Source: Merluccius polli (Eukaryota; Chordata; Actinopteri; Gadiformes; Merlucciidae). Taken from it: a stretch of 64,000 bases of DNA. The position numbers and the translations under genes were made by a program. This document shows, piece by piece, positions 22,143-45,159 of the stretch. Under the pieces are notes generated by a model. It worked only from the letters and a program-made list of their open reading frames with translations, was not told the DNA's origin and ran no database searches. Location: positions 131,484-195,483 of the forward strand of contig JAOPHQ010002874.1 in NCBI GenBank assembly GCA_030340625.1, read 5' to 3'. Each line of letters begins with the position of its first letter. Within the stretch, counting starts at the first letter, position 1.

Positions 22143-25100
22143 TTTGGTAGTTATGTCAAGGTAGGATTAAAGGCAAGTATATCTTATATAATAGATAATT
22201 TTAAATGCCTAACCTTAACTGATCACCTAAACCATAAGAGTGAAGCTTCACTGGACACTGCCACTACCAGTGTATAGTAGTGGCCTCACGGTAAGGCCCC
22301 ACCGGACCGAATTGATTACGTGAGGCAATAAATTGCAGTTCCTTTGTGATTTCATACTTTAAATGTTGGATATGTCAGTAGCCTAATGTTGCATGATATT
22401 ATTTGATTATTGATTAATGAGAATGCAATGCATGCCTTTTGTTGCAGTATGGACATGATCAGGGGTACAGGCACACCCAGGCTAATCAAATTAGGTGTGA
22501 CTTGCATCTGATTTGTATTTTTTTTTTTAAAAGAGACTATTATCAGTGATTCTAAACCATACATTAACTTAACATTAACTGCTATTTGATTGGTTGAGAG
22601 TTCTACACAGATTATCAATTACAAACTAGCCTAAATTACATAAGCAAAACAATCAAAACTAGTTGTATTTTTAAACACTGTTTTTCATAAGCGTAAACAA
22701 GAGGCATGCAGTCGGCTGTCGTGAAGCAGGGTTAAAAACTGCTCCAGTACACTGCGTGTCCGTGTATAGCTAGGATGTGTAACAATGGAGACGCGGTTTG
22801 TTGTGTGGTTCAAAACATAAGCACACATGACACAGCTTAGACTCTAGAGTGAGGGTTCATTCTCACAACTTAAAATAAATAAAACAGCTAATGCTGAAAC
22901 CAACAATTATTTTCATTGCTGTTATTATTGATTGAAAATAATTCATTGATAAATAATTTAGCCTATAAAATTTCATAAATAGAAATGTCAGCTCATGACA
23001 AGTAACCAGAAGCCAAAGTGATGTCTTATGGTCAATACGAAATGAAAATAGACCTTTTCCCATTTTAGCTCATTTCCAGTCATATAATTCCCCTCTTCAC
23101 ATTGTCTTGAACGTGCTTGCTTTGTCTAAAAAACAGGGTTCATTTTATTATGACTTGAAGCTATATTCTGAAGCTATAAGATAGTAGCCTACTTTATTAG
23201 ACTTAATGCTAATGGGTGTCACAGCAGAAAGAACAGGGCAGTAGAATTCAACATAAAAATAAAAACAAGAATAACAGTACAAAAAATTATACTGAAACAT
23301 TTTCTGTGAATATAGTAATCTATTATCGCCTCCTTATAGTTTCAGCACTAAAAGCTGCTGTTTTCCCAAATTCTATCATACAGAATATACAAAATGAATG
23401 GGCACATATTTCTGTTTGCAAACGTTAACAGGACTCCATCTCATCTGAGCAGCAGGAAAAGCTCAAATAAGCCCATCAAGCAAACAAAAGCAAAGTTGAT
23501 AAAGTGAACACTTATGTGAACATTTATTTTTTTCAGTCTGAGAGTGCTGTAGTGTTTGTTCACTAATTCTTTGTTCACACTGGCACTGATAAAAGAGGAA
23601 TGAAGGCTCATTGATCAACCATTATGTTTAATGTTTGTGCCATAAAGGCAGTGAATTTGAGAGAAATTAAAGTAAGTTTTAGTTTGAAAGCATGATGGCA
23701 AACCCAAAATCATTACATTTAAAGTGCCCAGGTTTAAATAAAGCCACACTTGGTAAAATGGTTTTATTGAAAACAATAAGAGCAATAAAGCAATAATTCC
23801 ACAAACTAGGAATGAATTGGACAAAAGCTTCGATGTTTTCCCAGTCAATGCAAATACGAGGCAAATGTATGCCACAGTTTCTACTTATTTTCTTTCCATT
23901 TAGTTTGTCCCTTTCTTTTGATTAAAAGGGACACAGGTCCACTTCTAAAACACATCTGGAACATTCAACAGACTATCAAACCTATGATCTACTATTATTG
24001 AGTTAATAAGCAGGTCTCACAAACATTACAAATGTAAGTCATGACTACAAACTTCTTGTTTTCACTACAGTTTGTAACAGTTTTATTTAAAGGACATTTG
24101 GAGAGGCCTTTAATGTAACAGTTCTAATGCTAAACAATATTACTGTTGATTATTGTAAATCCATTAGTTGAAGACCTAATGGAGGAACAATAGAAAAAGT
24201 TATGACAAATTAAATGTATGGGTTTAATACATCATGTTACCTGCCTCATTAGAGCTGTCATCTTTTGTGATGGTCATCCATCACACCCCAATGTCACACA
24301 CGTCCAGACCATCTCAGCCCTGCTAAGATCCTATTGATCCAGTATGTAGGCCTACCTAGATTTCAATTAGCACATCCACAGTCTATTTTATTCTCCAAAG
24401 ATCTGGACAAAACCACAGCGGGCCACCGTCCAGAGAACGTTGCACAAAGACAACCAGTTTAATAGAAAATGTGCTCTATCCAGGATGCCCTATATATAGT
24501 GACTGATCATAATATCTGTGGGAAAAAGATTGATGCTTGAGCATCTCCTGAAGACAGGATAGTCCATCTTCCCTAATACCAAGCTCTAAAATAACGTCCG
24601 AGAGTTCAGTTGATAACAATAGGATGTGATGCTGCCGACAATTTTTTTTTTAAGGCTGAAAGGATGAGAAAGAGAACTTAAAAATAATCTTGCCAACAAC
24701 CCTTGGCCAGAGAGAGAAAAGAGAGAAAAATATTTAAATCCTGGATGTTACTCTTTGAATATTTGGTTAGGTTACTGAAAGAAAGAAAAAACAGCAACAT
24801 TGTACATTTAAAAACATTTAGTGTGTGTAAAAACAGAGATGAAATTAACTACAATCTAAATTAACCTTTTTTTTTCTTGCCAAGTGTCATAACGAGTTAA
24901 CCCATGAATAATTATGACATTGCATATAATCTCTAAATTTGCAGATAATACATTTAGCCAACATTTATCACCCACAAGCACGCCGTCTGACCTGACTTGG
25001 AGGACTCTCCCATCATTTTCATGTGATGACTCACAACAAATCATTTTCCCAGAATTAAATTAATATTGAGCAGAATATTTTAATCAGAGATAACAAATAA

Positions 25101-27749
25101 TAGTGTATTCGTGAAGGCAAGTCTATTTGAACACATTGTAAACAATGTTAATATACAATCCTCAGTGGCGATAGGCATGCTATTGTCTGTTAGTGTAGAC
25201 AACACAATAGAGGAAATAATGTCTAATCCTCTCATTCAGTTTGTTTATTACTGCTGCATCATGTAAATATTGAAATCGTAGGACAACAATGCATGTTCAT
25301 TAGACTGACAGTGTTTTCTAATCTCACTCAATTTGAGTTTTCATACTCTCTACAATGCCTTAAAATTACCATTTAGTAGCTGCGCTGAAACTCATAGGTT
25401 TTTATGTATTATCGTGGCAGATAGAGCAGGGAAAACATTTTTTTCTTTATAATTAGTTTCACTAAATTGTAATACCCAGATAATTGATATTCCCATGTAT
25501 AACTGGGAGGTAACAAGGCACATGTTTTTCAACATATTTTTTTCTAATGTCGTTCCTCTTGTGTTTAACTTATTAGACGTAAATTGAAGGTTCAGCATTT
25601 GTGAATGGGCCTCTACACATTTTAAGGGAAGATTCATTTTCCTCACTAATAAAAAAAAAAAAGTGATTTTAGAAATCTAATATGTGCCAGAAGGAACAAC
25701 ATTAACACAAGAGTGCAAAATGTGAGCCCAACCTAATCCACTTGACCAGAGAAAGCCATTAAGTATTGAACAATAACAACATAATGACAACCAGGGAGAT
25801 CTAAAGGGCCGATAGCGTTGAAGAGAGAGGACAGCCATTCAGAGAAGCTGTTCTTTGTTTGTTTGCTTTATTGCTCTATTGACAAGATTAATGATTGCTA
25901 TAATTTGTTACCACCCCCAAAAAAATACGGTACAAATTACTCGAAGGCCCTTTTAAACACTTGGATTTCATAATTTGTGAAGAAGAGCAGAGAAATACCC
26001 TGCTTGAGCCTGTCAGGATTAGAAGTTATTCAGTCTAATGCAAGTAGACTTCAGGGCATGACCTGAAGGGGTCACAGAGTCCTAGGAGTTCATTGTAGTT
26101 GGAAAATTCCCCAACATCAACAGGACTGAAATGATACAGCCATGCTGTGTTTGCACTGGTCCCAAGTGAGAAGTCCATTATCTATGGTATGGTATAACAA
26201 TGAGCCAAATAACATGACTGCACCAAAATAACGTACGTACGTACATATAGAGGGGAACACTGAGCCATCGTGGGCTGGGCTGCCAGATTTAATAAGCATG
26301 TGCATTATTTTTTGATAACGTCATTTCTGAATTATCATTAATTGCTTTGCATAAACAAGACCCAAACCAAGGTGCAAACAGGCACAATAGGCAAACATGT
26401 GACTGCCTCCCCCAAGGATAATGTTGAGTTGGTAGACTCATTCTCACACAGCATTAATATACACACCACTACATGGTCTTTATTCAACACTGAACAAAGA
26501 CATCTGACAAAGAAAGATTACAAATGTTTGTGCTGGTGCTGAAAGCAAAACCAGCCATAGGGCCTCGTCATTCAGACACTTTCTAAATCTATTCAATATC
26601 CCTGTGGCTATCCTCCCTCCTTGCTTTTCAATGGAAATTCACACAGGCCCTGTTCTCTCACTAATTGCTTCTTTTTTTGCCAGGGCAAAATGATGGCTGA
26701 TGTCAGGGGGGAACAGATGAAAGATGTAATAAATAAAAATCCAACATCCCTATAAGGCACTGATGAGTGCCTCACGCTCAACCTTGAAAGTAATTTGACA
26801 GCCTTGCTGACTAGCACCAAGGGGATCACTCAACTATCATAAAACTATCAACAACTGGGTTTTTCCAACAGTTCACATTAGAAGAGGATAAAAGAAAAGA
26901 CAGAAGAGAGCTGTTACTGTATGGAGATTTTTATTTAGCAAAAACCACCACAACCAAGGTTTAAAAATAGTTTGTCGAGCATTTTGTAAACCAAAGATTT
27001 AAATGTCATACGACCCATGGTTACACCACTACATTTAGTGCCAAAAACACCCATCGTATACCTAAAAAACGTAGTTTAAGACTGCTAGGCACCATGTTAA
27101 TGAACCAGTAGTTGATAACAAGTTCCTGAAAATCTGGCAGTCCACCTAATGAGCCTTTATTTAATTATTGTATCTGATTTATGATTTGATTTACTACGAA
27201 TTGGGTGGTAGCTGGTACATAATCAATAACAATTACTTTTGCTCTCTATTAGTTATGATTATCGTGTCCGGTCATGTAAATAGGTGCATCATATTGAGCA
27301 GTTAACAGCAACGCATTGTATTACACACAATTCAGTGTTGTTTTCATGCCCTACATCCTGTGACTGAGTTTTTCCTTGGTAAATGATGATCCGAGCATAT
27401 AATATACACCACACACACACACACACAAATTTCCCATCCGATCAGCATACTATTAAGGTGCTTTAAAGTTATACAAGCAGTATAGCGGTTTCTTAAAAAC
27501 ACACTTGTAAACTTACCTGCTCCCTTTCCCTTGAGTGCAGTCAGCGTGTAAGTTGTTCATCTAAAACCCATCTAATTAATTATTCAAGGGTATTATTTTC
27601 TACATTGAATCCATTTCCTGCATCAGCGATGCCAATAACGGCTCCCGGAGGATTCCCAAGGTGCCATGCTTTGGTGTTCCTCTGTATATTACGCATCACC
27701 TTCATAATAGTGTTGCATGCAGCATCAATACACACCCACCCACCCACCG

Positions 27750-27798
<49 letters not shown>

Positions 27799-28955
27799 CC
27801 CATGTTGCAAAGGCTTGCAGTGTTGAGAAAAGTACTTTACAGAAAAATAGCACATGTACAAACTCAATTGACCACTTACAACCTGGAGCAGAGCAGCTCC
27901 GGGCCAGACTCAGACTGGTCTGGCCATGCCTCCATTCTTACAATTTAAGTAATTTTGCCATTTTGTCTTAAATGGACTGCCACTGTAATGGTTTATCTTC
28001 AATATATTAAAATATATATTTATTTAATATGTTTATATTGGTATTCATTATGAATGAAAATGCTTCACAGCTGAGTTGTCTGACAGGAGACGGTGCAGGA
28101 CAATGGTTGAACATGAAAGGGGCTTATACCGATTGATGCTAATCTGAGTGTAAAATTAGCAATTATTTCCAGGTTTAGAAAATGTGGCTTTATTAACGTT
28201 GCATTTAACATTTAAAATGTAATATTTGATTGTCATTAAGAGTCTGCCAGCCATTTCAGGTTGAAGGCAATGGTATTCATTATTGGAGGTGTTCACTGAT
28301 TGACACCTAGAACATGTGTTCTGAAAACATGGTCAATAAAAGGAGGAGGATGTTGAGAAATCAGAGGCACCCAAAGGGCTTCTGTGACAAGCAAAATGCC
28401 AAACGTAAAACAAGACATTGCTTGCTTTGTCTGTAATAGTCAATGTTATGCTGTGTGGATGTGGATGAGAGATTCCTTTAAAAACATTTTCTGGTGGTGG
28501 ACTACCTTGGGGGAGATGTAGTGTCATGTGACAACTTCAGCTACACTGTGGCTGTAATTGTATTTTTTTTGGGCAAGTACTGATATTTGTGATTCTCACC
28601 CATATCCATGGCTCGCTTGCGCTACCAAGCACTCTCAGGGCTGTGGCATGTTGTGCTTTTTGACATTGTGTGACAGCAATTTTAAAGGATCCAAACAAAA
28701 AAAAAAGGAAAATCGAAGCATCCAAAGCAAAGAACCAAATAATAATAAAAAACATTTTCATTAAATATAATTTGAAATAAAGATTAGATGATTCTAGAAG
28801 TGGCTACTAAATATTCCCTAATTAAAGACAATATCAAAAGACATCTAGTTCCATTGTCCTTGGTTAGAGTAGACTTACACATAATCTAAGACTAGAGAGA
28901 AGTGATATAGTCTCCTATTGACTATATTTAAAAATGGTTTTAACATCCTAAGCAT
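22143..28955. other. AT-rich intergenic DNA, no gene seen
   Basis: Features I can name are a short ACGT repeat at ~26,232-26,244 and (CA)n at ~27,410-27,427 and ~27,753-27,794. Open frames here are short, low in coding character and lack matching splice sites. A strong donor-like CAGGTAAGT occurs on the minus strand at ~27,515, but the sequence before it is closed by stops. Some blocks may be conserved non-coding elements; one sequence cannot show that. Confidence 0.4.
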
Positions 28956-29001
28956 CCAATAGGCATGCTGTTTGATGCCATCAAAACAGCATGCCTATTG
29001 G
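28956..29001. repeat. 46-bp near-perfect palindrome
   Basis: CCAATAGGCATGCTGTTTGATG is followed after almost no spacer by its reverse complement (CATCAAAACAGCATGCCTATTGG), differing by one base indel. It lies 23 bp outside the left end of the hAT at 29,025. Confidence 0.85.
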
Positions 29002-29024
29002 CATCACAAGGTGGTAATACCTGA

Positions 29025-29679
29025 TAGGGATGGCCCGATACCGATACTGGGATCGGGGATCGGGCCGATACTGTACTCATGTACTCGTACTTATACTCAA
29101 AATTAAAATTCAAAATTCACCGATACCACGCACCGATACCACGTAAATTTTGCACAACGAAACTGACCGCCGCGCGACCGTTGGAGAGTGCTACAGTGCA
29201 TCAGGAGCTAATGAAATATCGACCGGGGTGGTCCGACCCATGGTGGTCTTTTTGGGACTCTGAAAAAATCCAATGTTTTGGTTCATCCACACACACACAC
29301 ACACCGGGCCTTTGCACTACAGTTGCCCGAGAAGGGCAGCCCTCTCGGACACACACGCCAGCTCTTACCGCTGTTTTATTATCATCCACACTTCCAGACC
29401 ATCACCGGGGCTTCAGAGTAATGTGTCCGAATAGAGCAGCCCTCTCGGACACACACATGCTGTTACCGCTGTTTTATTATCATCCACACTTCCACACACA
29501 CCGGGCCTTTGCACTACAGTAGCCCGAGAAGGGCAGCCCTCTCGGACACACACTCAGGCTATTACCGCTGTTTTATTATCATCCAAATATCGGTATCGGT
29601 ACTCGGTATCGGCAAGTACACAAATGTAAATACTCGTACTCGTACTCGTTTTGAAAAAAATGGTATCGGGCCATCCCTA
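29025..29679. mobile_element. hAT element with 8-bp TSD and an internal ~100-bp tandem repeat
   Basis: Ends TAGGGATGGCCCGATACC and GGTATCGGGCCATCCCTA are perfect inverted repeats. The flanks are exact 8-bp duplications ATACCTGA at 29,017-29,024 and 29,680-29,687. The interior carries about three copies of a ~100-bp unit (roughly 29,285-29,585) containing AGCCCTCTCGGACACACAC and ACCGCTGTTTTATTATCATC. No transposase is present. Confidence 0.95.
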
Positions 29680-29702
29680 ATACCTGATGATAATACCTAG
29701 AG

Positions 29703-30052
29703 CATGGTTCAAAAATAAGGCTTGCCCGATTGCCCGGGGCAAGTAAAATGCCAAGTCGGGCTAGTAAATCTATATTATGTTCTCGTTCTCTGGCAAACAG
29801 CATAGTCCCCTCCCCTTTCACGCATCAGAGAATATTGGCATGTGCCGTTGGCCAATCAAGAATTGAGTAGGCAAGTAATGTGATGCGTGGCTCACTCACT
29901 CACACACTGTTAAGCTCACTCACTCAGTTTAACTTTGGTCTTTGTTGTTATTTGATAACTGCTTATAAAGACAACAATTTGTATAGGGGCAAGTAAAAAA
30001 TGACTTTGGGCAAGTAGATTTCTGTAAAAAAAAACATTAACGTTGAGCCCTG
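29703..30052. mobile_element. Short hAT-like non-autonomous element
   Basis: Left end CATGGTTCAAAAATAAGGCTTGCCC and right end ...TTAACGTTGAGCCCTG form imperfect inverted ends of the CAGGGTTC type. The interior repeats GGGCAAGTA. TAGAG flanks both sides (29,698-29,702 and 30,053-30,057), a 5-bp duplication. It could be a longer duplication with decay. It sits only 15 bp from the preceding hAT copy's duplication. Confidence 0.6.
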
Positions 30053-30559
30053 TAGAGGTTCTGATCTTAGTAATATATTATATTTATTATTTTGAATACA
30101 ACATATTCATGTACAGTATATTTCTTATGCCTAGATAATTAGAATTAGAAAATAAGCACTCTTACAATAGACTCATGTGAACATAAAAATGTAAATTACC
30201 TCTTCCACAATATTAATGGTGGTAAAGAAAAACTGTGCAATGTCAATTTCCCCCAAATAATGATTGCCATAAATAGATGCTCGTTTCATTTAAATGAAGG
30301 AAACAAATTAATCAAATGTCCCATTATCATGGGCTGATTGTTTTTGAGTGTTTTTCTAAACAATGTTTTTCTAAATAATGTTTTTCTAAACGCGAGAATT
30401 GGAACCAGTCTGCATTCCACAAAACTCTCAGAATTACATTTTTATCGCTGTGGCCTGGCACGAGCATTTCATTTAGAGAGAAAAATAAATGTTGAGAAAG
30501 ATCACAACAGAATTACAAACAAGACCGATGAGTAAGGTGGTGGTGGTGGATAGTTGGGG

Positions 30560-30649
<90 letters not shown>

Positions 30650-30655
30650 CTGTCT

Positions 30656-30694
<39 letters not shown>

Positions 30695-31684
30695 TATCAG
30701 GAAAGAGGGTGTTTATAATAAAGGTAATAGGAAAACGACAAAGTCAAACCAAAACTTGGTCCAATTTTAATGTACAAAAGGTATATTAAAAGTAGCTCTG
30801 GTCTATTGTCATTTAAACTGACGCACTGTTATAGAAATTGGATGATGAAAGCGATCACCTCAAGACTCACCTGGAGAGAAGACTACAGATTTTTATCCTT
30901 CCTTCACGCATCAAGTCTCATTTGCATCACAGAAGCAACTGTTATGCTAAGAATTTTAAGATACCAGTAAAATGTGAACATCTAGACACATTTTGGATGG
31001 ATGTACACTGCAGCCCTATTTGAATCCTTGGCAGAGGTCTTGCCAATGTAGGCTGTGAATCAGCAAGGGAAATGCAGTAATAACGCAGTAGAATGCAGAA
31101 CATTTTAAAACTGTGCCATTAGTTTTTCTAATTTGCATTTGTAAAGCTGCATCTTTGAAATTTCACTTACAGTGCATTGACAAAACGTGTCAATAATTGT
31201 ATTTAAGACTGCATTCAGGCAGAGGGTAGATTAGTTTGTGCCTTCTATTGTACTGTAACTTTATGCAGGAGTAGCCTTAAGAGCTACGAAGCATAAGCTT
31301 ATATAACTGACCCCGAGCGTGTTGTCTCTTAGTAGACTCCTGGCGAGATGCCAGTGCAGTAAGGGACAAACCATACAGGGATCTGTTAACAAAACCCCCG
31401 AACATTCACCAAGGCAACAACCCGTCCCCGATTTCTTAGTCATCAAAATATTAAAAGGTAGCAAAAGGCATCTGCAATTATGCTTAGCAGTGCACCTGCC
31501 TCCGGCAATGTGATTCAAACCCACTGACCTCTCTAAAACCCTCAAACTGTAGTTTACTTTGGACAAAGTCAGGCAAACCCAAACACCAAATCTTCTGATG
31601 ACAACACACAGCTTACCCTTAACGTTGACTATGCTAAGGTCAACCAAACACAAGAGAGCTCTGTTCAACCACTGTAATTGTTAT

Positions 31685-31757
<73 letters not shown>

Positions 31758-31909
31758 ACCATGAGTGCCCTCTGCTGGGGACAGAAAAGTCCACCTCTGA
31801 ACCCACTACCCAGGTTTAGCAAGTATAGCCTGAGGGTATTATAATTGAAAACGTGACCCTCAGTAACCTTCATTTACAGTAGAACTAATACAAAGTTGAG
31901 CTGGCCTAC
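30053..31909. other. Microsatellite-rich intergenic DNA
   Basis: It contains a triple TTTTTCTAAA... repeat at ~30,350-30,390, (TG)n at 30,562-30,647 followed by (GA)n at ~30,661-30,690, and (CA)n at ~31,688-31,754. A 135-residue minus-strand open frame (31,261-31,668) has no recognisable domain and no coding character. I do not call a gene here. Confidence 0.5.
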
Positions 31910-31980
31910 CTGGAACTTGAATGCCTCAAACTGTCCCCTGCCACCCTCTCTGATGTAGTCCATGACAATCATCCAGAAAT
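31910..31980 (-). CDS. Internal coding exon of an unidentified minus-strand gene
   Basis: The minus strand reads ...TCACTTCTAG|exon|GTAGGCC, a good acceptor and a good donor around a 71-bp segment open in one frame only. In that frame it encodes (x)FWMIVMDYIREGGRG followed by QFEAFKFQ, with phase 1 entry and phase 0 exit. The residue mix is protein-like and no SSR is involved. I do not recognise the family. No partner exon could be found between 9 kb and 34 kb with confidence. It could be an exon of a gene transcribed away from racgap1, an exon of a decayed gene, or a chance open segment; I think a real exon is the most likely. Confidence 0.5.
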
Positions 31981-32104
31981 CTAGAAGTGATTGGAATTAT
32001 ACAAAAATATAAAAACAGATTTTGTGTGAATAGATTTTGAGGCGAGTTATCATGGCAGTGTGGCAAATTATGTTAGGTGCCCCAAATGCTATTTGTTTTA
32101 TTTA

Positions 32105-32224
<120 letters not shown>

Positions 32225-33015
32225 GTGCCCCCTACTGCACCTCCCTCAATTGTTACATTATCATTAGTGTCATTGGAGAAATATTGTGAAAAAATACTGA
32301 CAGTAAAATTATAGTGTTCTGCTATAGAAGATTAAAAAACACGATGATACTGTAGGTGGCATTAGCTCATGAATGGCTTTAGACTAAATGTAGGAAGCAT
32401 AAAGAGAAAAAGTAACACAACATGTGACTTAATAGTAGAAAGTAGCCACATTTGATTGTGTAGAACAGAAGCAACAGTATATGAAACCCAGATGATGGAA
32501 TGGCTACAAATTGCTGACAAAATGTATTTGCACTAACATTAATGGCAAATAAATTTGGCACATAGTGCACTCGCATGCTGTTTCTTGTTATGTTATATTG
32601 TTATAGCATTGCATGTGAACATTTCTGTTGGAATGCACTGGAATCAGTGAATACACTTAAACCTATCCGTGCCCGCACACATCACTGTGAACACGCACAT
32701 CAGCACCTCACACACACCTCCGCTAGAAGAAATTGTAGGGGAAACACTGCATGGCCAAGTGAAGAACACAAAACACTGCGGGCCCATGGCAGCAATAGTG
32801 GCACCAACACCACGGCCCATTGATCTGTCTCTCAAATATATGATCAGTCTCGCTTCAGTCCTGATATGCAGCTTACTCAGAGGACAGGAAGACTTTGATT
32901 TGTTAGTTGAACATAACTATAGTTTGATGAGCCATCATAAGTCATATTATCATGTGGGAGCACTCCCGACAGTTGCTGCCAGCAAAGCAAAAACAGACAC
33001 ATTCACACACCCACC

Positions 33016-33073
<58 letters not shown>

Positions 33074-33471
33074 CACACACCCCTTTAATCATAATCGCAA
33101 GCAACCTGCAAAATGAGGGTCTTGGAAATGATGCAAATATTCGCACCGCTACCCCCCATGAATTTGAGATAGTCTTGCATTATGCAATGGGAAGGCTACT
33201 GCTCCATCTAGTCACCTCCCCTGGCCGCGACAGTGCTGAGTGATTGTGTGCGTGGCTAATAAATATTGTAGAAGGCTACATTTTTGACCATCTACCCTAT
33301 TGCATAAATCACGAATCTTTCCAGACCCACATGATTAAGGTTTCAATTGCTACTGACTGCATGGTTGCTTGCCTGCATGCCCCATGGACGTATAATAAGA
33401 AGTGTCCCCTCTTGACTCCTGCAACTTTTAATGTGCTCTGAAGGACAAATGTCAGCTTCCCCTTGCGTTGC

Positions 33472-33481
33472 TCTCGCGAGA
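33472..33481. promoter_or_regulatory. TCTCGCGAGA promoter motif
   Basis: Perfect 10-bp palindrome TCTCGCGAGA, about 0.9 kb before the racgap1 start codon. This motif is known from TATA-less, CpG-type vertebrate promoters, where it can drive transcription in both directions. Here it lies between a putative minus-strand exon and racgap1. Confidence 0.5.
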
Positions 33482-34116
33482 CCTGTCCAAAGAGGGAGGA
33501 CATGTTTCAAAATGCGTCACTTTAAACTTCACAGTCGATTTGTATTCGAAGTATTTCATATTATAACTCATTTTTATTTCCATGAAACAATAAGGCAATG
33601 GGTGGCATGTGTACTATGTAGGCCTAGGTTAATGGTTAAAGTTATTTCTGTTCAAATAAAGACACAAACGACGAGAAAAGTTAGGCCTTGGTTACGAGAA
33701 AAGCAACCGTGTTACCCCATCTTAAAATACTTTAAAACACCTAAAATACTTTTTTTTTCAACACTAACCAGTTACCGGCGATAAAACGGCGTAAGAAATA
33801 TCGATAAACGATAAACTTACGTTTTGTTAAATACCCAAAACATGACCTACATGTTGGACGTGGGGCCCTACGTTTTAACAGCTGTTTCCATGGTCACATT
33901 TCACACTATTTCCTTCCCTTTTTTCTCCCCCCTTTGTATATTTCTGCACTTATTTACCTCATGCTGTTGTTGTTGATGTTGTTGTTGACCAAACGTACAC
34001 CTCAGCCCTAACCACCCCCATGTACTTCTTGTCATGTGTATACATGCAATAACAACACAACATCAAACGTGTGTATGTCTATCATCCCTGCAAAAATAAC
34101 GGCCAGCGCGACGTGA

Positions 34117-34126
34117 TATCGCGAGA
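34117..34126. promoter_or_regulatory. Second TCTCGCGAGA-like site near racgap1
   Basis: TATCGCGAGA, one mismatch from the palindrome, lies in a CG-rich block (34,100-34,150) some 260 bp before the racgap1 start codon. It is a likely core-promoter component of racgap1. Confidence 0.4.
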
Positions 34127-34387
34127 AGTCAGATCGGAACGCGTGATCACGCGTATCATCATCATCATCATCATCACCAACACCGTCATCCAGCTGTGTA
34201 AACCCAACCACAAGGTCTGTTTGGTGAAAGGTTTATTTCCACGGAAGGGATACATACACTCACGGAGAAGAAGAGGAAACATAATAATAAATAATAATAA
34301 TATTAATTTTAATAAAAAATCATAAGTGGAGGCAGGGCTCCTCGCACATGATCCACGCTGAGCTGTTGAACTGCTGCGCCGGCAGCC

Positions 34388-44750
<10,363 letters not shown>

Positions 44751-45132
44751 CTCCTTTTGGATGTTCAAGTTTGTACCGGCTCAACCGCTGTGAATTGCTT
44801 GAAGTGCTTGGGTTTTTCTAAGGAATGCGGTGGGAAATCGCAGTGAAGAATATGTGTCAAGACGCAAGCACTTTTGTTCACATGTAATGTCTTAACAGGA
44901 AGGAAGGAAATTGAGGTGGGGGGAAACACTGTTAAGTTAATGAATTCTGGATTGCAGCTGATCTACAGAGTATTATGGTTCTTCTGGTCCAGTAGGACTG
45001 TAATAGGGTCCTAATGGTACACTAATGAAAGCCATTAGATTTGTATGAAACAGATGTCCTTTATTTTTATTAAGAGATCTGCCTCCTAGAAAAGCACAGG
45101 TACCCACTGACTTTATAAAGAGTATCTGTAAT

Positions 45133-45158
45133 AATAAAATACAATTGTTTATAATAAA
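45133..45158 (+). terminator. racgap1: Polyadenylation signals of racgap1
   Basis: AATAAA occurs at 45,133-45,138 and again at 45,153-45,158, about 385 bp after the racgap1 stop codon. No other gene on the plus strand can use them, so this is the likely 3' end of the transcript. Confidence 0.6.
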
Positions 45159-45159
45159 A

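Noticed and set aside
24856..25044. Minus-strand 62-residue open frame
   Set aside because: Looks superficially protein-like but has no splice signals or known motif; more likely non-coding.
28956..29001. MicroRNA precursor
   Set aside because: The arms meet with almost no loop, so the structure is a palindrome rather than a pre-miRNA hairpin.
31261..31668. Minus-strand 135-residue open frame
   Set aside because: No recognisable domain, no supporting splice sites, and Cys/Leu-rich text typical of non-coding frames; kept as intergenic.
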